Assembly (NCBI GenBank): GCA_019416685.1
Contig: DXWV01000034.1
Location: 67,003-131,002 of the forward strand
DNA length: 64,000 nt
Direction of reading: 5' to 3'
Source of the DNA: Bacteroides sp.
GTDB taxonomy: Bacteria > Bacteroidota > Bacteroidia > Bacteroidales > Bacteroidaceae
This document shows positions 57,122 to 64,000 of the stretch, in pieces (position 1 is the first letter of the stretch; every line of letters begins with the position of its first letter). Below the pieces are notes generated by a model that was given only the letters and a program-made list of their open reading frames with translations, ran no database searches and was not told the DNA's origin. Made by a program: the position numbers and the translations under genes.

Positions 57122-60100
57122 ATGACTATAAAATCTGTATTAACAGCTGTATGCCTGTTTTTTTCCATTCCCCAAATAAGTTTAGCGACAACTCCCGGCA
57201 ACGATCCGAACATACGTGATACATTTCGTTCACCAGAAGATGTCCAGACATCCTGCTATTGGTACTGGATTTCCGGTAATATCAGTAAAGAAGGGGTAAT
57301 AAACGATTTAAAGTCGATGAAAAAAGCGGGAATAAACCGGGCTTTCATTGGCTATCAGGGTATTTCCGAGGTTCCTCGTGGAAATGTATACATACAAAGT
57401 GACGAGTGGTACGACATCGTTCATGCTGCTCTAAAAACCGCTACTGAAGAAAATATAGAAATCGGTATGTTCAATGGTCCGGGATGGAGCCAGGCAGGAG
57501 GTCCCTGGATTAAGCCTGAACAATCCATGCGTTATTTAGCTTCGCAGCATGCATTAGTTACAGGAGGTGGAGAAAAATTAATAGAATTTTCCCAGCCCGA
57601 CAATTTCTTACAGAATGTGAAAGTTTTAGCTTTCAAGCGTAACAATATGAATCCCAACATACTGGCAACAATAGATAATATTACTGCTGACGGAGTGACC
57701 GATGTAGCAAAAATGTTTGATAAAGACAGTAATACTCTTGGAGGATTTGAACGTGACAAAGTTAGTATCACGATAAAACCATCAAAATCCAATTTCACAC
57801 TTCGATCCATCCGGCTCGAAAGTGCTACGCCAATCAGAGCCTATTTCTCCATAAAAGTCAAACGAAATAATACTTTTGAAGAAATTTGTAACTTTGCTGC
57901 CGATCGTACCAATATGATGATTGAAGTAGGCTATGATATATTGGCACCGATAGCCATTGCTATTCCGGAAACAAGTGGCGACGAATTCAGAATTGACATC
58001 AACATTAACGCAAATTGCAAAATCAAGGAGTTAGAGTTATCTGAAGATCCCATCGTAGATCATTATGCAGATAAAATACTTAGCAAAATGCACCAAACCC
58101 CGCAACCTTACTGGCACGACTACAAATGGACTAACACAGTCACCTACTCGCCGGACGAAGTAATTTCTGAAAAAGATATAATTGACATTACCGACCACAT
58201 GGAAGGTAATCATATTAAATGGACTTTTCCGGAAGGAAATTGGGAGATTGTACGCACTTATATGGCACCAACCAACATTTGCAATTCTCCTGCTTTAAGC
58301 GGTGACGGACAAGGACTCGAAGTAGACCGTTGGAATAAAAAAAGCCTTAGACATCATTACGATAGCTTTATTGGTGAAATACTAAAACGAGTCCCGGAGT
58401 CCGATCGAAAAACATGGAAAGTAATAGTGTGCGACAGTTATGAAAGAGCAACACAAAATTATGGGGACGATTTCATCGAATATTTCAAAAATCAATTTGG
58501 ATATGATCCCACTCCCTACTTACTTACCTTCGACGGAATTGTAGTAGGTAGCGCCGATAAATCAGACCGCTTTCTGTGGGATCTCCGGCGAACGATCGCC
58601 GACCGCTTGGCATACGACCATATCGGCGGTATGCGAGAACTTGCACACAAAGACGGATTCGGTATCTGGTTAGAATCATACGGACACTGGGGCTTTCCCG
58701 GAGAGTTTTTGCAATATGGCGGACAATCGGACGAAGTTGCCGGAGAATTTTGGAGTGAAGGTTCACTCGGTGACATAGAGAATCGTGCAGCCTCATCAGT
58801 AGCACATATATACGGAAAGAAAAAGGTATCTTCCGAATCATTTACCTGTGGAGGTCCTGAATTTGCCCGTAGCCCACGCAATATGAAACAACGCGGTGAC
58901 AAATTCTTCACAGAAGGTATTAATAATACTTTGCTACATCTATTCGTCTCACAACCAGACGAAACATCTATTCCGGGCATGAATTGCCCGTTTGGAAATG
59001 AATTCAACCGTAAAAACACGTGGTATAGTCATTTGGATTTATTCACTGACTATCTGAAACGTTGTAACTGGCTCTTACAACAAGGTAACTATGTAGCCGA
59101 TGTTGCTTATTATATAGGTGAAGATACTCCGATAATGACAGGAATTACCGAGCCTGCATTGCCCAAAGGATTTCAATATGATTTTATTAATGCCGAAGTT
59201 ATTGAGAAATATCTTTCAGCCGACGCTGACCACATCTTATCATTACCGCACGGAACACGCTACAAACTGCTTGTCTTGCCTCCGAGCCAAACCATGCGTC
59301 CGGAAGTTATCAGAAAAATAAAACAACTTCTTGAGGCAGGAGCCATCATATTAGGCCCCAAACCTGAAAGATCACCCAGTCTTCAAGATTATATGAATGC
59401 CGATGCAGAAGTTAAGTCCATTGCCGACGAGATATGGGGTAATGATGAGAGTAACCAAACGATACGCCGAATCGGTAAAGGAACTTTGTTTTCAGGATAT
59501 AGTATCGACGCTATATTCAACATGATGGGACATAAACCGGATTTTGTCATATCCGGTGAAGATGATGTAAAATATGCACATACCACCATGCTCGGACGTG
59601 ACATCTATTTCATCGCAAACCAAACTGAAAAAGAGATAGAATTCACAGCCCAGTTCCGCATCGGAGGAAAAGTTCCTGAACAATGGAACCCAATTGACGG
59701 TTCCATATGCAATTTTAAATCGTTTGTCAACGTAAAAGACATCACTAACATACCGATGAAGTTATCTTCTAATGAAAGCATGTTTGTAGTCTTTGAAAAA
59801 GATCTATCTACCGAAACACAGGTAATGAACAGAGCGCTTAATTATCCGGAAACAAAAGAGCTACTGCAAATTAATAATAATTGGAACCTGACATTAGAAT
59901 CGTTAGTTCACGATGGCAAGAAAATCAAATTAGATAAACTTAAAGACCTAACGACTGTCAACGATGACTATATCAAATATTTCTCCGGTACGAGTATCTA
60001 TACCAACACTTTCAAAATGAAGCAAATCCCTGTAAATAAAAAGATAATGCTCGATTTGGGTGAAGTATGTGAAATGGCAAAAGTAAAAATCAATGGAAAA

Positions 60101-60334
60101 TACGTAGGAGGAGTATGGACTACACCATACACCATCGATATTACCGATGCTCTAAAATCAGGCAAAAATACAATCGAAATTACAGTAGTCAATAATTGGG
60201 TGAATCGTCTTGTAGGCGACTCCAACTTACCGGAAAATAAGCGTAAAACCTCTTATGTATATCGAACTTATAATCCGAGTACTCCATTACAGAAATCGGG
60301 CCTCATCGGTCCGGTAAGTATCCGGACTGAATAA
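57122..60334 (+). CDS. GH106 alpha-L-rhamnosidase (secreted)
   Basis: The start is the ATG at 57122; the frame also has an in-frame TTG at 57113, but the ATG opens the signal peptide (MTIKSVLTAVCLFFS) and suits the promoter. The protein is 1070 aa. GH106 hallmarks are YWYWISGNISKEGVINDL, MKKAGINRAFIGYQG, MFNGPGWSQAGGPW and WLESYGHWGFPGEF. The C-terminus is a GH2-like sugar-binding beta-sandwich (VKINGKYVGGVWTTPY and LIGPVSIRTE). GH106 enzymes release alpha-L-rhamnose from complex glycans. It is the only operator II gene transcribed rightward, 156 bp after the HTCS stop, and is followed by a strong terminator. Confidence 0.9.
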   Translation: MTIKSVLTAVCLFFSIPQISLATTPGNDPNIRDTFRSPEDVQTSCYWYWISGNISKEGVINDLKSMKKAGINRAFIGYQGISEVPRGNVYIQSDEWYDIVHAALKTATEENIEIGMFNGPGWSQAGGPWIKPEQSMRYLASQHALVTGGGEKLIEFSQPDNFLQNVKVLAFKRNNMNPNILATIDNITADGVTDVAKMFDKDSNTLGGFERDKVSITIKPSKSNFTLRSIRLESATPIRAYFSIKVKRNNTFEEICNFAADRTNMMIEVGYDILAPIAIAIPETSGDEFRIDININANCKIKELELSEDPIVDHYADKILSKMHQTPQPYWHDYKWTNTVTYSPDEVISEKDIIDITDHMEGNHIKWTFPEGNWEIVRTYMAPTNICNSPALSGDGQGLEVDRWNKKSLRHHYDSFIGEILKRVPESDRKTWKVIVCDSYERATQNYGDDFIEYFKNQFGYDPTPYLLTFDGIVVGSADKSDRFLWDLRRTIADRLAYDHIGGMRELAHKDGFGIWLESYGHWGFPGEFLQYGGQSDEVAGEFWSEGSLGDIENRAASSVAHIYGKKKVSSESFTCGGPEFARSPRNMKQRGDKFFTEGINNTLLHLFVSQPDETSIPGMNCPFGNEFNRKNTWYSHLDLFTDYLKRCNWLLQQGNYVADVAYYIGEDTPIMTGITEPALPKGFQYDFINAEVIEKYLSADADHILSLPHGTRYKLLVLPPSQTMRPEVIRKIKQLLEAGAIILGPKPERSPSLQDYMNADAEVKSIADEIWGNDESNQTIRRIGKGTLFSGYSIDAIFNMMGHKPDFVISGEDDVKYAHTTMLGRDIYFIANQTEKEIEFTAQFRIGGKVPEQWNPIDGSICNFKSFVNVKDITNIPMKLSSNESMFVVFEKDLSTETQVMNRALNYPETKELLQINNNWNLTLESLVHDGKKIKLDKLKDLTTVNDDYIKYFSGTSIYTNTFKMKQIPVNKKIMLDLGEVCEMAKVKINGKYVGGVWTTPYTIDITDALKSGKNTIEITVVNNWVNRLVGDSNLPENKRKTSYVYRTYNPSTPLQKSGLIGPVSIRTE

Positions 60335-60364
60335 CCTTCTACCAAATAAAAGTAGAATCGTAAG

Positions 60365-60403
60365 AGCATACATTCTTAACCAGACTAAGAATGTATGCTT
60401 TTA
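60365..60403 (+). terminator. Rho-independent terminator after GH106
   Basis: AGCATACATTCTTA (60365-60378) and TAAGAATGTATGCT (60386-60399) form a perfect 14-bp stem with a 7-nt loop, followed by TTTAT. It marks the right end of the operator II block. Confidence 0.85.
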
Positions 60404-60440
60404 TCATGTAAAGTCATCCCCTCTTATCTGCATAATCATC

Positions 60441-60496
60441 AATCAACCGTCCAACCAACTACAATATATTCAATCCCGCCAATATTGTATGTTATT
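60441..60496 (+). repeat. 56-bp direct repeat, right copy
   Basis: Same unit as 23184-23239 (51/56 identical, same orientation), with inverted arms TACAATAT (60460-60467) and ATATTGTA (60482-60489) unchanged and the loop diverged. It lies 37 bp beyond the GH106 terminator. The rest of 60335-60621 is the promoter of the next gene. Confidence 0.75.
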
Positions 60497-60561
60497 CGCC
60501 TTCTCACTTTTCTACATCTAACTATGGCTAAAATGAGTACATTAGTACAGCCTTTTTGGGC

Positions 60562-60569
60562 TATATTTG
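60562..60569 (+). promoter_or_regulatory. -7 element upstream of the GH106-like gene
   Basis: TATATTTG matches the -7 consensus and lies 52 nt before the ATG at 60622. There is no -33 TTTG and no operator II. A degenerate operator I-like ATGGC element sits at 60524 (21 nt instead of 22 from the -7 box), too weak to call. Confidence 0.45.
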
Positions 60570-60621
60570 CCATAGACACAGAAATAGTATTTTCCAATTA
60601 ATTATATATCTAAAAATTAGT

Positions 60622-63600
60622 ATGATAAGAAAAGAAGGACGATTCGATTTACTCAAAATAGTCATCATGGCTTTTTTAGTTCTATCTTCTATCAATGGTG
60701 CTTCGGCAAAAGAGAAAGACACAACATGGAAATCTCTCCAAAAGGAATTTTCAAATCCATCAAAAGAGTATCGTTCGGCTCCTCTGTGGGTCTGGAACAG
60801 TAAAGTAACTCATTCGGAAATAGACCGGATGTTACTGGAACTACACGAAGCAGGATTCGGAGGAGCATTTGTACACCCACGCCCGGGCTTAATTACCGAA
60901 TATATGTCCGACGAATGGTATGAGCTGTTCAAATACAGTGTGGAAGTAGGTAAACGGCTCAATCTGGACATATGGATCTATGATGAAAACTCCTATCCGA
61001 GTGGCTACGCCGGAGGACATGTACCGGCTACAATGCCCGAATCCTACAATCAGGGACAAGGACTAAGCATGACTGCTTGCGAAATATTACCGGAAAACGT
61101 TTCGGAATTCTTCATTTGCCAGAAAAAGGAAAACAATGGCTATACAGACATAACACAACACATCAACGATTATAAAGAGAAAAAAGGAGAATACATTCTC
61201 TGGAAAAAGACTTATTACGGCCGCTCCGGATGGATGGCAGGTTATTCATACGTAGACCTGCTATACAAAGGGGTAACAGAAAAGTTTTTGGAGCTAACAA
61301 TGAGCGGATACGAACGGGTATTGGGAGCTGATTTAGGACCGATAGTAAAAGGGGTATTCTCCGATGAACCTCAAATTAACAGTTCGGGAGGTGTCAGATG
61401 GACCCCGGACTTATTTGTAGAATTCCGGAAACGGTGGGGATACTCACTGGAAGAAAACCTACCCTTGCTGATCCGGGAGGAAAAGAACTGGAAAGAAGTG
61501 CGTCACCATTATTTCGAAACATTGCTTCAGATGTTCATAGACCGTTGGGCAAAACCAATACACGACTATTGTGAACAAAAGGGATTGATCTGGACCGGGC
61601 ATTACTGGGAACATAAATGGCCGGACCTGAGTAGCGGGCCGGATAATATGGCGATGTATGCATGGCATCAGATGCCGGCTGTAGATATGTTATTCAATCA
61701 GTTTGACGAAGTCAGCCCAACAGCACAGTTTGGTAACGTACGTGCCATCAAAGAGTTGCGTAGTGTAGCCAACCAGATGGGGAGGGAACGAACCTTGAGT
61801 GAGACCTATGGCGGTGGAGGCTGGGACGTAACATTTGAAGATCTGAAACGCCTGGGAGACTGGGAGTATGTATTAGGAGTCAATTTCATGAATCAGCACC
61901 TGTCACACATGACGCTGACGGGGGCACGGAAATATGATTATCCACCTGTATTTACTTATCATTCAACCTGGTGGTCATATTATAAGACACAAAATGATTA
62001 CTTCGCCCGGTTATCTTATATATTAAGTAAAGGAGAACAGTTGAATGACGTACTGGTATTAGAACCAACTACCTCCTTGTGGTGCTACTATTCGGCTCAC
62101 AAATCAAATCCGCGATTGGATCAGATCGGAAAAGGATTTCAGGCCTTTGTAACTCAGTTAGAAAAACTACAGATAGAATATGACCTGGGATGCGAGAATA
62201 TAATAAGAGACCGGGGAAGTGTGGAAGGCAAAGAGTTCATTGTCGGCCAAAGGAAATATCAGAAAGTAGTGCTCCCTCCTTTCATGGATAATATCGAAAG
62301 TAAGACTTTTGAGCTACTACGTAATTTTGTAAAAGAAGGAGGAGAATTGATTGCCTATTCCACTCCTACCTTACTGGATGGTAGTGAGAATGAGAATTTA
62401 AATAAATTTTTCACCAACAATAGTCAGATCACATATGCTGAGGTAAAAAACACAGATAACACCTATAAACTACTGTCAAGCGATGTTATCAGCTTCTCTA
62501 ATATCTCAGGAGAAGGTTTATATCACCAACGCAGACAATTCAAAGAAGGTGAAATTCTGTTTTTAGTAAATTCTTCACTTGAACAGGAGGCGAAAGCTAA
62601 TATTACCATCAATGGGCGTAGTCTGGTAGAGATGGATGCATTCAGCGGTACGCACTATGCATATCCGGCCACATACTCCGGCAAGAAAGTGACTACACAA
62701 GTAATTCTCCCTCCCGCAGGCAGTTTATTGCTATATGTATCCGGAGAGAAGCAGAAATTGCTCCCACGCAAACAGATAACAGACACCCGGGAAGTAGTTC
62801 CTACGACTCCTGTGGAAGTAAAACGATTGAAAGAAAATGCTTTATTTATCGACTTTTGTGATTTGGATATAGCAGGAAAGTCTTATGCCAATATGCACAC
62901 AGCAGAAGCCGAACAAAGATACTATAAAGCAATCGGTGAGCCTTATAACCCTTGGCGGGCTTCGATACAGTTTAAGAATCAAACCGTAGAACGGGAGAAG
63001 AAAGACGGACATGCAACAGTTACCTATCACATCAACATAGCCAAAGGAGTGGATTGCAGCCTGTTTAAATTGGTAGTAGAGCAACCACAATTATGGAAAG
63101 TGATAGTGAACGGTATACCCGTAAATGCAATCCAGGGAGAATGGTGGCTGGATAAATCATTCGGTGTATATCACGCAGGAAAAGCTTTGCGGGAAGGAGA
63201 AAACAAGGTAGTACTGGATATCAGTCCAACAAGTATCTTTGCAGAGATACAACCTATTTATCTGACAGGAGATTTTCATCTTTCACCCGCTGCACAAGGC
63301 TGGCTGGTAGAACGTCCGGAACACTCCTTAACACTGGGGAGCTGGAAGCAGCAAGGCTTACCTTTCTATTCCTGGGACATAGCCTATTCACAACATTTCA
63401 ACATTAGTGATCCGAAAGCGACCTATGAGATACAGTTGACCGACTGGGACGGTACTGTGTCTGAAGTATTCGTTAATGGAGAAAGTACAGGAATTATCGC
63501 CTATCAGCCTTATAAACTGGACGTTTCAAAATGGATACGCAAAGGGGACAATCAAATTGAAGTACGGGTAATGGGAAGTCACCGGAGCTTATTGGGCCCA

Positions 63601-63738
63601 CATCATAATAAAACGGCACAAGGCATATCCGGTCCCTGGCATTGGCAAAAAGTATCAGGAGAAATGCCTGCCGGTGAACAATATATATTGCCGGACTATG
63701 GCATGAATCAACCTTTTGTGCTAAGAAGCGGAGAATGA
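60622..63738 (+). CDS. GH106-like secreted glycoside hydrolase
   Basis: The start is the ATG at 60622 (the frame is open from 60556, but that would begin at TTG before the -7 box). The protein is 1038 aa with an export segment (IVIMAFLVLSSINGASA). The N-terminal barrel shows RSAPLWVWNSKVTHSEIDRM, LHEAGFGGAFVHPRPGL, DIWIYDENSYPSGYAGG, GVFSDEPQ and WTGHYWEHKWP, the layout of distant GH106-type enzymes. The C-terminus has GH2-like beta-sandwiches (EVFVNGESTGIIAYQPYKLDV, GISGPWHWQ). It is only distantly like the GH106 at 57122. It is outside the right direct repeat, so it may belong with the left-block system. An alpha-rhamnosidase or related activity is inferred. Confidence 0.75.
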   Translation: MIRKEGRFDLLKIVIMAFLVLSSINGASAKEKDTTWKSLQKEFSNPSKEYRSAPLWVWNSKVTHSEIDRMLLELHEAGFGGAFVHPRPGLITEYMSDEWYELFKYSVEVGKRLNLDIWIYDENSYPSGYAGGHVPATMPESYNQGQGLSMTACEILPENVSEFFICQKKENNGYTDITQHINDYKEKKGEYILWKKTYYGRSGWMAGYSYVDLLYKGVTEKFLELTMSGYERVLGADLGPIVKGVFSDEPQINSSGGVRWTPDLFVEFRKRWGYSLEENLPLLIREEKNWKEVRHHYFETLLQMFIDRWAKPIHDYCEQKGLIWTGHYWEHKWPDLSSGPDNMAMYAWHQMPAVDMLFNQFDEVSPTAQFGNVRAIKELRSVANQMGRERTLSETYGGGGWDVTFEDLKRLGDWEYVLGVNFMNQHLSHMTLTGARKYDYPPVFTYHSTWWSYYKTQNDYFARLSYILSKGEQLNDVLVLEPTTSLWCYYSAHKSNPRLDQIGKGFQAFVTQLEKLQIEYDLGCENIIRDRGSVEGKEFIVGQRKYQKVVLPPFMDNIESKTFELLRNFVKEGGELIAYSTPTLLDGSENENLNKFFTNNSQITYAEVKNTDNTYKLLSSDVISFSNISGEGLYHQRRQFKEGEILFLVNSSLEQEAKANITINGRSLVEMDAFSGTHYAYPATYSGKKVTTQVILPPAGSLLLYVSGEKQKLLPRKQITDTREVVPTTPVEVKRLKENALFIDFCDLDIAGKSYANMHTAEAEQRYYKAIGEPYNPWRASIQFKNQTVEREKKDGHATVTYHINIAKGVDCSLFKLVVEQPQLWKVIVNGIPVNAIQGEWWLDKSFGVYHAGKALREGENKVVLDISPTSIFAEIQPIYLTGDFHLSPAAQGWLVERPEHSLTLGSWKQQGLPFYSWDIAYSQHFNISDPKATYEIQLTDWDGTVSEVFVNGESTGIIAYQPYKLDVSKWIRKGDNQIEVRVMGSHRSLLGPHHNKTAQGISGPWHWQKVSGEMPAGEQYILPDYGMNQPFVLRSGE

Positions 63739-63879
63739 AAGATCCATCCGATAAATGCGTAGTTATCAAAAAAGTAATTATAGTTTTTTTTTAAGAGGAA
63801 ATATAAACATCCAATAAAAGATTCACTCTTATGTAATCAACTGATTTATAGCGTATCTGGATCTCCTATTTTAAGTATA

Positions 63880-63944
63880 ACAAGAATGTACACTTTAGTA
63901 TGTGTTAATTGTACATTCTTGTCATACTAAAATGTACAATCTTG
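63880..63944 (+). repeat. Nested inverted repeats with two alternative hairpins
   Basis: ACAAGAATGTACA (63880-63892) pairs perfectly with TGTACATTCTTGT (63910-63922). The longer unit 63881-63902 also pairs with 63923-63944 at 20 of 22 positions, so the first arm can form either hairpin but not both. Nothing else is recognised in 63739-64000 apart from a T8 tract after the GH106-like stop. It could be a terminator, attenuator or binding site. Confidence 0.6.
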
Positions 63945-64000
63945 AGGTTCTTCTTCAATTTAGTTGAACCGTGTTTGATAAGTCACTTTTGCAAAGTTGG

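Noticed and set aside
54690..59895. Single TTGGAAC heptamers inside the HTCS and GH106 coding regions
   Set aside because: No second heptamer at 21 bp and no -7 box at the right distance; expected by chance.
57122..60334. TTG at 57113 as the start of GH106
   Set aside because: The in-frame ATG three codons later begins the signal peptide and leaves a plausible leader from the mapped -7 box.
23184..60496. Reading the direct repeats as integrase attachment sites of an integrative element
   Set aside because: No integrase, mobilisation or tRNA gene lies between or beside them, and the loop that would be the crossover region has diverged. Kept only as a bracketing repeat.
60524..60569. Operator I-like ATGGC element before the TATATTTG of the GH106-like gene
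   Set aside because: Only about 10 of 17 positions match and the spacing is 21 rather than 22 nt, so membership of the left regulon cannot be claimed.
1..64000. Long open frames opposite to the enzyme and SusC genes (for example 4689-5168 and 28618-29334 on the plus strand)
   Set aside because: They lie wholly within convincing genes in antisense, lack signal or domain features and show no start context.

Overview
The window looks like part of a gut-type Bacteroidales chromosome (Bacteroides, Parabacteroides or Dysgonomonas-like; the genus cannot be fixed from sequence alone). The evidence is four SusC-like TonB-dependent transporters, three SusD-like lipoproteins, a hybrid two-component system regulator (HTCS), a dense set of secreted glycoside hydrolases, and promoters of the Bacteroides type (-7 element TAnnTTTG, sometimes with TTTG at -33). 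No rRNA, tRNA, CRISPR array, insertion sequence or integrase was seen.

Left block (1-22.1 kb, all on the minus strand). A pectin-type polysaccharide utilization locus (PUL) reads right to left from a promoter near 22.05 kb: GLUG-repeat protein, SusC, SusD, small lipoprotein, two GH28 enzymes (one fused to a GLUG domain), GH2, a second GLUG protein, a terminator-like hairpin, then GH78 alpha-L-rhamnosidase. A further SusC gene (cut by the window edge) has its own promoter near 2.86 kb. Both promoters carry the same 21-bp element at exactly the same distance (22 nt) from the -7 box (operator I). The probable target is a rhamnogalacturonan-like pectin. The 5' leader of the main operon contains a frameshifted remnant of a GH26 mannanase gene.

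Right block (23.2-60.4 kb). This is a second, self-contained PUL built around an HTCS at 52.9-57.0 kb. A seven-gene enzyme operon (GH78-like, GH3, GH37-like, an uncharacterised barrel protein, GH78, GH20, CE1-like esterase) runs leftward from the HTCS. Two tandem SusC/SusD pairs plus a GH99/WbsX-like protein follow, then a secreted carbohydrate-binding-like protein and an endonuclease/phosphatase-fold beta-helix fusion. A GH106 rhamnosidase lies to the right of the HTCS. Four promoter regions in this block share a second operator (operator II): GTTCCAA-type heptamers repeated at a 21-bp period, 31-32 nt upstream of the -7 box. The region next to the HTCS holds four such heptamers in phase. The enzyme set (four rhamnosidase-type genes counting the flanking GH106-like gene, a beta-hexosaminidase, GH3, esterase, no pectin-backbone enzyme) suggests a rhamnose- and amino-sugar-containing glycan.

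The right block is bracketed by 56-bp direct repeats (51/56 identical) at 23.18 and 60.44 kb, each just outside the terminator of the outermost gene. This suggests the second PUL was acquired or moved as a unit. A GH106-like gene (60.6-63.7 kb) lies beyond the right repeat. Seven secreted proteins end in a C-terminal domain resembling the type IX secretion (T9SS) type A sorting signal.
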